Of a DNA stretch of 64,000 bases, positions 18,003 to 26,228 are shown one piece after another. The DNA lies in the NCBI RefSeq assembly GCF_017599305.1, contig NZ_JAGFWR010000027.1, forward strand, positions 1-64,000, read 5' to 3'. Position 1 is the stretch's first letter, and each line of letters opens with the position of its first letter. A program made the position numbers and the translations under genes. The notes under the pieces were generated by a model. That model worked only from the letters and a program-made list of their open reading frames with translations, had not been told where the DNA came from and searched no databases. Origin of the DNA: Micromonospora antibiotica (lineage in GTDB: Bacteria > Actinomycetota > Actinomycetes > Mycobacteriales > Micromonosporaceae).

Positions 18003-18503
18003 GTGAGCACGGTTGACGAGGCGTGCCCGGCGGCGCGGCTCACCGTCCTGACCGGACCTTCGGGTGCCGGTCGGGGCGGTGTGGTCGGAGCGGTCCGGGC
18101 ACGTTCTCCCGCCGTGTGGGTGCCGGTCCCGGTGACCACCCGGGCACGTCGCCCCGGCGAGTCCGACGGCGTCGACCGGCTCTTCCGGGAGCCGGCCGAG
18201 TTCGATCGGATGATCGCCGCGGGCGAATTGCTGGAGTGGTCCCGGGCCGGGCCGTACCGGCGGGGCACCCCGCGTGCCCCGCTGATCGACCGACTGACCC
18301 GGGGGTGGCCGGTGCTGCTCCCGTTGGACCCGCCCGGGGCGCTCGTGGTGACCGAGGCCCTGCCATCGGCCCGGCTGGTGCTGCTGCTCCCGCCCGGACA
18401 CCGCGCGGACCCGGCCCTGGCGGCCCTCGTCGAGCGCACCGTCCACCACGACCACACCGAGCGTGCTGCCGCTGAGCTGGTAAGCTTGCTCGGTTCGTCC
18501 TAA
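18003..18503 (+). CDS. Guanylate kinase-like protein with degenerate P-loop
   Basis: Position and sequence identify a guanylate kinase homologue: LTGPSGAG, TTRARRPGESDGVD (GMP binding) and AAGELLEWSRAGPYRRGTP align with Gmk. However, at 166 residues it is about 30 shorter than usual. The Walker A reads GPSGAGRGG, so the catalytic Lys and the following Ser/Thr are replaced by Arg and Gly. The segment holding the lid arginines (between LLLLPPGHRADPALAALVERT and HHDHTERAAAELVSLL) is mostly missing. Kinase activity is therefore doubtful, and another gmk would be expected elsewhere in the genome. It follows mihF and precedes rpoZ, as gmk does in relatives. Confidence 0.8.
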   Translation: MSTVDEACPAARLTVLTGPSGAGRGGVVGAVRARSPAVWVPVPVTTRARRPGESDGVDRLFREPAEFDRMIAAGELLEWSRAGPYRRGTPRAPLIDRLTRGWPVLLPLDPPGALVVTEALPSARLVLLLPPGHRADPALAALVERTVHHDHTERAAAELVSLLGSS

Positions 18504-18530
18504 TCTGGCTCCCGTCCGACCGCAGACCGT

Positions 18531-18638
18531 GTTCGAGCGACCAGCAGTGTTCGAGCAACCAGCAGTGTTCGAGTGACCAGCCGCGGTCGAGCGACCAGCC
18601 GCCTCCGCGCGGCGAGCGACCAGCCGCGTCCGCGCGGA
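18531..18638 (+). repeat. Degenerate tandem GTTCGAG(C/T)GACCAGC repeats upstream of rpoZ
   Basis: Six imperfect units of 17-24 bp, each with CGAGCGACCAGC or a one-base variant, fill the 160-bp gap between the gmk-like gene and rpoZ. The array ends about 25 nt before the rpoZ start. Confidence 0.7.
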
Positions 18639-18663
18639 CACCTTTCAGACGCAGAGGTATTTC

Positions 18664-18927
18664 GTGGGATCCATCGCCAACCCCGAGGGCATCACCAACC
18701 CGCCGATCGACGAGCTGCTCGAGAAGACCACCTCGAAGTACGCGCTGGTGATCTTCGCTGCCAAGCGTGCGCGTCAGGTCAACGCCTACTACAGCCAGCT
18801 CGGTGAGGGCCTGCTCGAGTACGTCGGCCCGCTCGTGGAGACCACCCCGCAGGAGAAGCCGCTCTCCATCGCCATGCGCGAGATCAACGCGGGCCTGCTC
18901 ACCGCCGAGCCGACCGACCAGCCGTAA
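18664..18927 (+). CDS. rpoZ: RNA polymerase omega subunit
   Basis: Omega helps assemble and stabilise beta-prime in RNA polymerase. The 87-residue protein has the actinobacterial omega pattern: ITNPPIDELLEKTTSKYAL near residues 10-28, then FAAKRARQVNAYYSQLGEGL. GTG 18664 is preceded by GAGG about 8 nt upstream. coaBC follows after 14 nt, so the two are probably co-transcribed. Confidence 0.97.
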   Translation: MGSIANPEGITNPPIDELLEKTTSKYALVIFAAKRARQVNAYYSQLGEGLLEYVGPLVETTPQEKPLSIAMREINAGLLTAEPTDQP

Positions 18928-18941
18928 CCCCCGTACCCCCG

Positions 18942-20150
18942 ATGTCCGCCGAGATCGTGCTCGGAGTCGGCGGTGGCATCGCCGCCTACAAGGCGTGTGA
19001 GCTGCTGCGGCTCTTCACGGAGTCGGGTCACCGGGTCCGGGTCGTGCCGACCGCGTCGGCGCTCCGCTTCGTCGGGGCGCCGACCTGGGCGGCGCTGTCC
19101 GGCCAGCCGGTCGCCGACGACGTCTGGGCCGAGGTGCACGAGGTCCCGCACGTCCGGCTCGGCCAGCGGGCCGGCCTGGTGGTGGTCGCGCCGGCCACGG
19201 CGGACCTGCTCGCCCGGGCCGCCCACGGCCTCGCCGACGACCTGCTCACCAACACCCTGCTCACCGCCCGCTGCCCGGTGGTGCTCGCCCCGGCGATGCA
19301 CACCGAGATGTGGGAACACCCGGCCACCGTCGCCAACGTGGCCACCCTGCGGTCCCGGGGGGTGCGGGTGATCGAGCCCGCCGTGGGCCGGCTCACCGGG
19401 GCGGACAGCGGCAAGGGCCGGCTGCCCGACCCGGCCGAGATCTTCGCGGTCGCCCGCCGGGCCCTCGCCCGGGGCGTCGACGCCCCCGCCGACCTGGCCG
19501 GTCGACACCTGGTGGTCACCGCCGGCGGCACCCGGGAGCCCCTCGACCCGGTCCGCTTCCTCGGCAACCGTTCCTCCGGCAAGCAGGGGTACGCCTTCGC
19601 CCGCGCGGCCGTCGCCCGGGGCGCCCGGGTCACCCTGATCGCCGCCAACGTCGCCCTGCCCGATCCGGCCGGGGTCGACCTGGTCCGGGTGGGCACCACC
19701 GAGGAGTTGCGCACGGCGACCCTGGCCGCCGCCGTCGACGCCGATGCGGTGGTGATGGCGGCGGCGCCGGCCGACTTCCGTCCGGCGACGTACGCGCCCG
19801 GCAAGATCAAGAAGTCGGACGACGGCAGCACGCCGACCATCGCCCTCGTCACCAACCCGGACATCGCCGCGGAGCTGGGTCGAACCCGTCGTCCGGAGCA
19901 GGTGCTGGTGGTGTTCGCCGCCGAGACCGGTGACGCCGAGGCCAACGGCCGGGCCAAACTCGCCCGCAAACGCGCCGACCTCGTCGTCGTCAACGAGGTC
20001 GGCGTCGACAAGGTCTTCGGGGCCGAGACCAACGCGGCCACCGTGATCGGCGCCGACGGTGCCGTGCACCGCCTGCCCGAGCAGGCCAAGGAGGATCTGG
20101 CCGACCGCGTCTGGGACCTCGTGCTCGCCCGGTGGCCCGCCCGGTCCTGA
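18942..20150 (+). CDS. coaBC: Bifunctional phosphopantothenoylcysteine decarboxylase / phosphopantothenate-cysteine ligase
   Basis: CoaBC performs two steps of coenzyme A synthesis. The 402-residue protein has an N-terminal flavoprotein decarboxylase domain (VLGVGGGIAAYKACELLR at 6-23, catalytic His in VPHVRLG near 69, PAMHTEMW near 111) and a C-terminal CTP-dependent ligase domain (VTAGGTREPLDPVRFLGNRSS near 189, PADFRPATYAPGKIKK near 272). PAMH replaces the PAMN seen in E. coli, and the histidine form is common in actinobacteria. It lies between rpoZ and metK, as is usual. Confidence 0.95.
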   Translation: MSAEIVLGVGGGIAAYKACELLRLFTESGHRVRVVPTASALRFVGAPTWAALSGQPVADDVWAEVHEVPHVRLGQRAGLVVVAPATADLLARAAHGLADDLLTNTLLTARCPVVLAPAMHTEMWEHPATVANVATLRSRGVRVIEPAVGRLTGADSGKGRLPDPAEIFAVARRALARGVDAPADLAGRHLVVTAGGTREPLDPVRFLGNRSSGKQGYAFARAAVARGARVTLIAANVALPDPAGVDLVRVGTTEELRTATLAAAVDADAVVMAAAPADFRPATYAPGKIKKSDDGSTPTIALVTNPDIAAELGRTRRPEQVLVVFAAETGDAEANGRAKLARKRADLVVVNEVGVDKVFGAETNAATVIGADGAVHRLPEQAKEDLADRVWDLVLARWPARS

Positions 20151-20197
20151 ACGGTGGATGCCGACTCGCCGGGTCGTGAGCGGTACGTGAGGGTGAC

Positions 20198-20203
20198 TAG
20201 ACT
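20198..20203 (+). promoter_or_regulatory. metK -10 box
   Basis: TAGACT at 20198-20203 lies 36 nt before the metK GTG, which has AGGAG at 20231-20235. The leader is too short for a SAM riboswitch and shows none. Confidence 0.5.
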
Positions 20204-20239
20204 GCTGCGCAACGATTATCTAAAGAGCTTAGGAGTGCC

Positions 20240-21433
20240 GTGACACGCCGCCTCTTCACGTCCGAATCGGTCACGGAAGGCCACCCGGACAAGATCGCCG
20301 ACCAGATCAGCGACGGGATCCTCGACGCCCTGCTGACCCAGGACCCGCACAGCCGGGTGGCGGTCGAGACCCTGATCACCACCGGTCAGGTCCACGTCGC
20401 CGGTGAGGTGACCACCAAGGCCTACGCCGACATTCCGACCATCGTCCGCGAGACGATCCTCGGTATCGGCTACGACTCGTCGAAGAAGGGCTTCGACGGC
20501 GCCTCCTGCGGCGTCAGCGTCTCCATCGGCGCCCAGTCGCCCGACATCGCGCAGGGCGTCGACAACGCCTTCGAGCTGCGCACCGGGGCCTCGGAGAGCG
20601 CGCTGGACGCGCAGGGCGCCGGCGACCAGGGCATGATGTTCGGCTTCGCCTGCTCCGAGACGCCGGAGCTGATGCCCCTGCCGATCGCGCTGGCACACCG
20701 GCTGGCCCAGCGGCTGTCCGCGGTGCGCAAGGACGGGACCATCCCCTACCTGCGGCCGGACGGCAAGACCCAGGTCACCATCGAGTACGAGGGGCTGCGT
20801 CCGGTCCGGCTGAACACCGTCGTGGTGTCCAGCCAGCACGCCGCCGACATCTCGCTGGACTCGCTGCTCACCCCGGACGTGCGCGACCACGTCATCGCCC
20901 CGGAGCTGCAGAACCTGGGCCTGGACACCGAGGGCTACCGGCTGCTGGTCAACCCGACCGGCCGGTTCGAGATCGGTGGCCCGATGGGTGACGCCGGCCT
21001 GACCGGTCGGAAGATCATCGTCGACACCTACGGCGGGTACGCCCGGCACGGTGGTGGTGCGTTCTCCGGCAAGGACCCGTCCAAGGTGGACCGCTCGGCC
21101 GCGTACGCGATGCGCTGGGTGGCCAAGAACGTCGTCGCCGCCGGCCTGGCCGAGCGCTGTGAGGCGCAGGTCGCGTACGCGATCGGCAAGGCCCACCCGG
21201 TCAGCCTCTTCATCGAGACCTTCGGCACCGAGACGGTGCCGGTGGCCGCGATCGAGAAGGCGGTCGGTGAGGTCTTCGACCTGCGGCCGGCCGCCATCAT
21301 CCGGGACCTCAACCTGCTCCGCCCGATCTACCGGCAGACCGCCGCCTACGGCCACTTCGGCCGGGAGCTGCCGGAGCTGAGCTGGGAGAGCACCGACCGG
21401 GCCGCCGACCTGAAGTCGGTAGCGGGCGCCTGA
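20240..21433 (+). CDS. metK: S-adenosylmethionine synthetase
   Basis: MetK makes S-adenosylmethionine from methionine and ATP. The 397-residue protein has the methionine/ATP motif FTSESVTEGHPDKIADQISD at residues 6-25, the hexapeptide loop GAGDQG near 129, the P-loop-like GGGAFSGKDPSKVDRSAAY near 272, and the conserved DTYGGYARHGGG. It ends before a perfect 15-bp hairpin. It also supplies the SAM used by BioA and by the two RNA methyltransferases in this window. Confidence 0.97.
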   Translation: MTRRLFTSESVTEGHPDKIADQISDGILDALLTQDPHSRVAVETLITTGQVHVAGEVTTKAYADIPTIVRETILGIGYDSSKKGFDGASCGVSVSIGAQSPDIAQGVDNAFELRTGASESALDAQGAGDQGMMFGFACSETPELMPLPIALAHRLAQRLSAVRKDGTIPYLRPDGKTQVTIEYEGLRPVRLNTVVVSSQHAADISLDSLLTPDVRDHVIAPELQNLGLDTEGYRLLVNPTGRFEIGGPMGDAGLTGRKIIVDTYGGYARHGGGAFSGKDPSKVDRSAAYAMRWVAKNVVAAGLAERCEAQVAYAIGKAHPVSLFIETFGTETVPVAAIEKAVGEVFDLRPAAIIRDLNLLRPIYRQTAAYGHFGRELPELSWESTDRAADLKSVAGA

Positions 21434-21448
21434 CCGGCACCACGCCCA

Positions 21449-21482
21449 GCGACCGGCGACCCGCGGACGGGTCGCCGGTCGC
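21449..21482 (+). terminator. Terminator hairpin after metK
   Basis: A perfect 15-bp GC-rich stem (21449-21463 with 21468-21482) closes the tetraloop CGGA. It lies 15 nt after the metK stop and 10 nt before the priA GTG. If priA started further upstream, the hairpin would be translated. Confidence 0.8.
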
Positions 21483-21492
21483 GCGGGTTTGC

Positions 21493-23448
21493 GTGGACGT
21501 CCCGCTGCCGCACCTCGACCGACCCTTCGACTATCTGGTCCCCGCCGGCCTGGCCGCCGACGCGGTCCCCGGGGTGCGGGTCAAGGTGCGCTTCGCCGGT
21601 CAGCTGGTCGACGGGTGGCTGCTGGAGCGGGTCGACGCCTCGGCGCACGGCGGCAGGTTGGCCTACCTGGAGAAGGTGGTCTCCGCGGAGCCGGTGCTGG
21701 CCGCCGAGGTGGCCCGGCTGGCCCGGGCGGTCGCCGACCGGTACGCCGGCAACCTCGCCGACGTGCTCCGGCTGGCCGTGCCGCCCCGGCACGCCCGGGT
21801 CGAGAAGGAACCCCGCACCGCCCCCGAGCCGCCTGTCGCCGATCCGACAGTTCCCGTTCCTGGCGGCGGCGCGGCGGCGCGGCGGCGGGCGGTACCCGAC
21901 CCGCGCGGGTGGCGGGACTACCCGGCCGGCCCGGCCTACCTGACGGCGCTCGCCGACGGGCGGGCCCCCCGGGCCGTGTGGTCGGCGCTGGCCGGGGAGG
22001 ACTGGGCGGCCCGGTACGCCGACGCGGTCGCCGCCACCCTCGCCGGTGGCCGGGGCGCCCTGGTGGTGGTCGCCGACGCCCGGGACCTCGACCGGCTCGA
22101 CGCGGCGTTGACCGCGCTGCTCGGCCCGGGGCGGCACGTGACCCTCTCCGCCGCGCTCGGCCCGGCCCGCCGCTACCGGGCCTTCCTGGCCGTCCGGCGG
22201 GGCGACGTGCCGGTGGTGATCGGCACCCGGGCCGCCATGTTCGCCCCCGTCGACCGGCTGGGTCTGGTGGCGATCTGGGACGACGGTGACGATCTGCACG
22301 CCGAGCCGCGCGCCCCCTACCCGCATGCCCGGGAGGTGCTGCTCACCCGGGCCCGGCTCGGCGAGGCCGCCGCGCTGGTCGGTGGCTGGACCCGGACCGC
22401 CGAGGGGCAGTTGCTGGTGGAGACCGGGTGGGCCCGTGAGGTGGTGGCGGACCGGGCGACGCTGCGGGCGCGTACCCCGGCGATCGCCCCGACCGGGGAC
22501 GACCCGCAGCTGGCCCGCGACCCGGGCGCGGCGACGGCCCGGCTGCCCAGCCTGGCCTGGACCACCGCCCGGGACACCCTGCGCGCGGACGCGCCGGTGC
22601 TGGTCCAGGTGCCCCGCCGGGGCTACCTGCCGTCGGTCTCCTGCGCCGACTGCCGGACCCCGGCGCGCTGCCCGCACTGCGCCGGCCCGCTGGCGTTGCG
22701 CGCCGCCGACGCCCCGCCGGCCTGCCGCTGGTGCGGCCGGGTCGCCGCCGCGTACGCCTGCCCGCAGTGCGGGGGGCGACGGCTGCGGGCGGCGGTCACC
22801 GGGGCCCGGCGGACCGCCGAGGAGCTGGGCCGGGCCTTTCCCGGGGTGCCGGTGCGCACCTCGGGCCGCGACGAGGTGCTGACCGACGTCCCGGCCGGCG
22901 CGAGCCTGGTCGTCGCCACCCCCGGCGCCGAGCCGGTGGCCGAGGGTGGGTACGGCGCGGTCCTGCTGCTGGACTCCTGGGCCCTGCTCACCCGGGCCGA
23001 TCTGCGGGCCGGCGAGGAGACGCTGCGCCGGTGGCTGTCCGCCGCCGCCCTGGCCCGGCCCGCCCCGGCCGGTGGCAAGGTGGTGGTGGTCGCCGACGGC
23101 GCGCTCGCCCCGGTGCAGGCGTTGCTGCGGTGGGACCCGGGCTGGTTCGCCGCCCGGGAGCTGGCCGAGCGTCGGGAGCTGGGTTTCCCCCCGGCGGTGA
23201 AGATGGCCAGCGTCACCGGCGGCGCGGACGCGGTGGCCGACCTGCTGGCGCAGGCCCGGCTGCCCGACGGGGCGGAGGTGCTCGGCCCGGTCCCGGCCGA
23301 TCAGGACCGGGAGCGGATGCTGGTCCGGGTGCCCCGGTCCCGGGCCGCCGCGCTGGCCGAGGCGCTGCACACCGCCGCCGGGGTACGCAGCGCCCGCCGG
23401 GCCGCCGACCCGGTCCGCCTCCAGGTCGACCCGCTCAGCCTTTTCTGA
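21493..23448 (+). CDS. priA: PriA-like primosomal protein N', helicase motifs degenerate
   Basis: PriA restarts collapsed replication forks. This 651-residue homologue keeps the N-terminal 3'-end-binding domain (VPLPHLDRPFDYLVPAGL), and the zinc-binding region CADCRTPARCPHC plus CRWCGRVAAAYACPQCGG near 379-425, with eight cysteines. The helicase Walker A and DEAH boxes are missing: the region that should hold GKT reads AGGRGALVVVADARD and the Walker B region reads AIWDDGDDLH. This loss is known for actinobacterial PriA. The start is uncertain: residues conserved in homologues (VARVC) lie just upstream without ATG, GTG or TTG, so a CTG at 21430 overlapping the metK stop is possible. Confidence 0.88.
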   Translation: MDVPLPHLDRPFDYLVPAGLAADAVPGVRVKVRFAGQLVDGWLLERVDASAHGGRLAYLEKVVSAEPVLAAEVARLARAVADRYAGNLADVLRLAVPPRHARVEKEPRTAPEPPVADPTVPVPGGGAAARRRAVPDPRGWRDYPAGPAYLTALADGRAPRAVWSALAGEDWAARYADAVAATLAGGRGALVVVADARDLDRLDAALTALLGPGRHVTLSAALGPARRYRAFLAVRRGDVPVVIGTRAAMFAPVDRLGLVAIWDDGDDLHAEPRAPYPHAREVLLTRARLGEAAALVGGWTRTAEGQLLVETGWAREVVADRATLRARTPAIAPTGDDPQLARDPGAATARLPSLAWTTARDTLRADAPVLVQVPRRGYLPSVSCADCRTPARCPHCAGPLALRAADAPPACRWCGRVAAAYACPQCGGRRLRAAVTGARRTAEELGRAFPGVPVRTSGRDEVLTDVPAGASLVVATPGAEPVAEGGYGAVLLLDSWALLTRADLRAGEETLRRWLSAAALARPAPAGGKVVVVADGALAPVQALLRWDPGWFAARELAERRELGFPPAVKMASVTGGADAVADLLAQARLPDGAEVLGPVPADQDRERMLVRVPRSRAAALAEALHTAAGVRSARRAADPVRLQVDPLSLF

Positions 23449-23638
23449 GTCACCAGTCAGCTTTGGAGTGCACCTGGCCAGTTGTCCGTCGCACACCGCG
23501 TGCGGCGGGAGGCGACGGGCCGCGTGATAGCATCGCCCGTCATACCCGGGCGCACGATGGCGCGACGAAGGCGCAAACGCGTCGGGCCGACGCCGGATCG
23601 ATGAAGTCAAGCAGCCGGTGAGCAGGGGTGGGTCAGTC

Positions 23639-24622
23639 GTGACCGTTCGTCAGTCGATCGTCTTCAACGGTGACCTCGGCAGCGGCAAGAGCACCGTCTC
23701 CGTCGAGATCGCCCAGCGGTTGGGCCTGCGCCGGGTCAGCGTCGGTGACCTCTACCGGCAGATGGCGCAGGAGCGGCAGATGACCGCCCTCCAGCTCAAC
23801 CTGCACGCCGAGCTGGACCAGGCCGTCGACGGCTACGTCGACCAGCTCCAACGCGACATCGCCGCGTCCGGCGAGTCGCTGGTGATGGATTCCCGGCTGG
23901 CCTGGCACTTCTTCACCCACGCGCTCAAGGTGCACATGATCACCGAGCCGGCCGAGGCGGCCCGCCGGGTGCTGCTGCGCCCCTCCGGCCCGGCGGAGAG
24001 CTACACCTCGCTGGACGAGGCGGAGGCCAAGCTGCGCGAACGCAGCGAGAGCGAGCGTAACCGGTTCATCCTGCGTTACGGCGTCGACAAGGCCCGGCTG
24101 CGCAACTACGACCTGGTCTGCGACACGACCCGCGCCTCCGCCGAGGAGGTCATCACCCACATCGTCGACGTGTACGAGGGTCGCCTCGGTGCCGACGTGC
24201 TGCGTGACGCCCCGCCGCTGCTGCTGCTGGACCCGGCCCGGGTCTACCCGACCGAGGACGTCGCCACCCTGCGCGGGCTCGACGGGTCCGAGTTCGTCGG
24301 CGGGCTGGCGGCGGCCGGCGACGAGGCGCTCGAACCGCTGCGGATCGGCTTCACCGGCGAGTACTTCTTCGTCGTCGACGGGCACCGCCGGCTCAGCGCC
24401 GCCCTACGCAACGGGTTCTCCCTGGTGCCGGCGCAACTGGTCGCCGAGGTGGACGAGCCGGTCGTCGGGCAGACCAGCGCCGTCGACTACTTCGCCGCCC
24501 ACGTGCGCCCGAGCCTCGTGCACGACTGGGAGGCCGCCCACGGCACCCGGCTCCCGCTGCCCGCGCACGCCCTGCTCGGCGACCACGCGGTGCTGGCCGG
24601 CGAACCGGGCGCCAACGCCTGA
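23639..24622 (+). CDS. P-loop kinase (cytidylate kinase-like) fused to a ParB-like domain
   Basis: The 327-residue protein has two parts. Residues 1-185 resemble small nucleoside/cytidylate kinases: P-loop GDLGSGKST at 11-19, VGDLYRQMA near 35, and an arginine-rich lid (RERSESERNRFILRYG) near 133-148. Residues 195-275 look like a ParB N-terminal/sulfiredoxin-like domain: LLLLDPARVYPTEDV, an E..PLRIG strand, then EYFFVVDGHRRLSAALRNG and VPAQLV, with DGHRR in the usual nucleotide-binding position. I know no characterised protein with this pair. GTG 23639 was chosen for its upstream GGGGTGGG; GTG 23618 is possible. It lies between priA and def with its own -10 candidate (TAGCAT, 23528-23533). 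Confidence 0.7.
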   Translation: MTVRQSIVFNGDLGSGKSTVSVEIAQRLGLRRVSVGDLYRQMAQERQMTALQLNLHAELDQAVDGYVDQLQRDIAASGESLVMDSRLAWHFFTHALKVHMITEPAEAARRVLLRPSGPAESYTSLDEAEAKLRERSESERNRFILRYGVDKARLRNYDLVCDTTRASAEEVITHIVDVYEGRLGADVLRDAPPLLLLDPARVYPTEDVATLRGLDGSEFVGGLAAAGDEALEPLRIGFTGEYFFVVDGHRRLSAALRNGFSLVPAQLVAEVDEPVVGQTSAVDYFAAHVRPSLVHDWEAAHGTRLPLPAHALLGDHAVLAGEPGANA

Positions 24623-24688
24623 CGTCGGCGTCAGCGGCACCATCCCGACCCGTCGCGGTACGCCGGCCGACACCACCTCGGCACTCCG

Positions 24689-24694
24689 TAGACT
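24689..24694 (+). promoter_or_regulatory. def -10 box
   Basis: TAGACT at 24689-24694, 39 nt before the def GTG, fits the actinobacterial -10. AAGGAG lies at about 24719-24724. Confidence 0.5.
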
Positions 24695-24733
24695 GGTACG
24701 GCACCACGCCGTCCAACGAAGGAGCCACCCCGC

Positions 24734-25294
24734 GTGACCGTCCAGCCCATCCGTCTGTTCGGGGACCCGGTGCTGCGCACGCCGGCCGATCCGGTCGTCG
24801 ACTTCGACGTCGAGCTGCGTAGGCTCATCGCCGACCTCACCGACACGATGCGTGACCGTGGCGGCGCCGGGCTGGCCGCCCCCCAGCTCGGAGTGGGCCT
24901 GCGGGTCTTCACCTTCGAGGTGGACGACGTGCTCGGCCACCTGGTCAACCCGGTGCTGGAGTTCCCCGACACCGAGGAGCAGGACGGCCCGGAGGGCTGT
25001 CTGTCCATCCCCGGGCTCTACTTCGACACCAAGCGCCGGCAGAACGTCGTCGCCAAGGGCTACAACGGCTACGGCGACCCGTTGCAGATCGTCGGCACCG
25101 GGCTGATGGCGCGCTGTGTCCAGCACGAGACCGACCACCTCGACGGGGTGCTCTTCCTCGACCGGTTGGACCCGGCCGGGCGCAAGGAGGCGATGAAGGC
25201 GATCCGCCAGGCCGACTGGTACGACGACGCCGCCCCACCCACCGTCAAGGTCAGCCCGCACGCCGCCGGTGGCCCCTTCGGTCTGGGCCGGTGA
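24734..25294 (+). CDS. def: Peptide deformylase
   Basis: Def removes the N-formyl group from nascent proteins. All three metal motifs of the 186-residue enzyme are present: GAGLAAPQLGVG near residues 43-54, EGCLSIPG with the metal cysteine near 92-99, and HETDHLDG with both histidines and the catalytic Glu near 134-141. It is followed 7 nt later by fmt, which adds the formyl group to initiator tRNA, and then rsmB, the classical def-fmt-rsmB cluster. Confidence 0.97.
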   Translation: MTVQPIRLFGDPVLRTPADPVVDFDVELRRLIADLTDTMRDRGGAGLAAPQLGVGLRVFTFEVDDVLGHLVNPVLEFPDTEEQDGPEGCLSIPGLYFDTKRRQNVVAKGYNGYGDPLQIVGTGLMARCVQHETDHLDGVLFLDRLDPAGRKEAMKAIRQADWYDDAAPPTVKVSPHAAGGPFGLGR

Positions 25295-25301
25295 CCCGCC
25301 G

Positions 25302-26228
25302 ATGCGTCTGATCTTCGCCGGCACCCCGGCGGTCGCCGTCCCCGCCCTGGCCGCCGTGCACGCCTCCGGGCACGACCTGGTGGCCGTGGTGACCCGCCCC
25401 GACGCCCCCGCCGGACGGGGCCGGGGGGTGCTCCGCTCACCCGTCGGCGCCTGGGCCGACGAGCACGGCGTCGAGGTGCTCACCCCCGCCCGGCCCCGGG
25501 AGCCCGAGTTCCTCGACCGGCTCGGCGCGCTGGCACCCGACTGCGTGCCGGTCGTCGCGTACGGCGCGCTGGTGCCCCCGGCGGCGCTGGAGATCCCCCG
25601 GTCCGGCTGGATCAACCTGCACTTCTCGCTGCTGCCCGCGTGGCGGGGCGCGGCACCCGTGCAGCACGCGGTGCTGCACGGCGACGAGCTGACCGGGGCC
25701 AGCGTCTTCCAGCTGGAGCAGGGGCTGGACACCGGCCCGGTCTACGGCACCCTCACCGACGAGATCCGCCCCACCGACACCTCCGGCGACCTGCTGGAGC
25801 GGCTCGCCCACTCCGGCGCCGGGCTGCTGGTGGCCGTCCTGGACGCGATCGAGGCGGGCACCGCCCGGGCCGAACCGCAGCCCGCCGACGGGGTGTCGCT
25901 GGCCCCGAAACTGACCGTGGACGACGCCCGGGTGCGCTGGACCGACCCCGCCTTCGCGGTGGACCGTCGGATCCGCGCCTGCACCCCGGCCCCCGGCCCG
26001 TGGACGACCTTCCGGGGCGAGCGGGTCAAGCTCGGCCCGGTCACCCCGGTCGGCAACGGCCCCGAACTGAAGCCTGGAGAACTGCTGGTGGAGAAGTCCC
26101 GCGTGCTGGCCGGCACGGCGACCGTACCCGTTCAACTCGGTGAGGTGCGCGCAGCCGGCAAGCGGGCCATGCCGGCGGCCGACTGGGCGCGCGGCGTGCG
26201 GGCCGGTGCCGGGGAGGAACTCGCGTGA
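25302..26228 (+). CDS. fmt: Methionyl-tRNA formyltransferase
   Basis: Fmt formylates Met-tRNA(fMet) with 10-formyl-tetrahydrofolate. The 308-residue protein begins with MRLIFAGTPAVAVPAL and has the catalytic core INLHFSLLPAWRGAAPVQHAV near residues 107-127 (Asn, His) and the aspartate in LDTGPVYG near 146. The C-terminal tRNA-binding domain follows from about 205. ATG 25302 is chosen because it starts the conserved strand; the open frame upstream overlaps def. Its stop overlaps the rsmB GTG. Confidence 0.96.
   Translation: MRLIFAGTPAVAVPALAAVHASGHDLVAVVTRPDAPAGRGRGVLRSPVGAWADEHGVEVLTPARPREPEFLDRLGALAPDCVPVVAYGALVPPAALEIPRSGWINLHFSLLPAWRGAAPVQHAVLHGDELTGASVFQLEQGLDTGPVYGTLTDEIRPTDTSGDLLERLAHSGAGLLVAVLDAIEAGTARAEPQPADGVSLAPKLTVDDARVRWTDPAFAVDRRIRACTPAPGPWTTFRGERVKLGPVTPVGNGPELKPGELLVEKSRVLAGTATVPVQLGEVRAAGKRAMPAADWARGVRAGAGEELA

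Noticed and set aside
20160..20239. SAM riboswitch before metK
   Set aside because: The leader after the -10 box is about 30 nt and has no SAM-I/II/IV core.
21346..23610. A 754-codon reverse-strand frame opposite priA
   Set aside because: Shadow of priA with no recognisable protein features.
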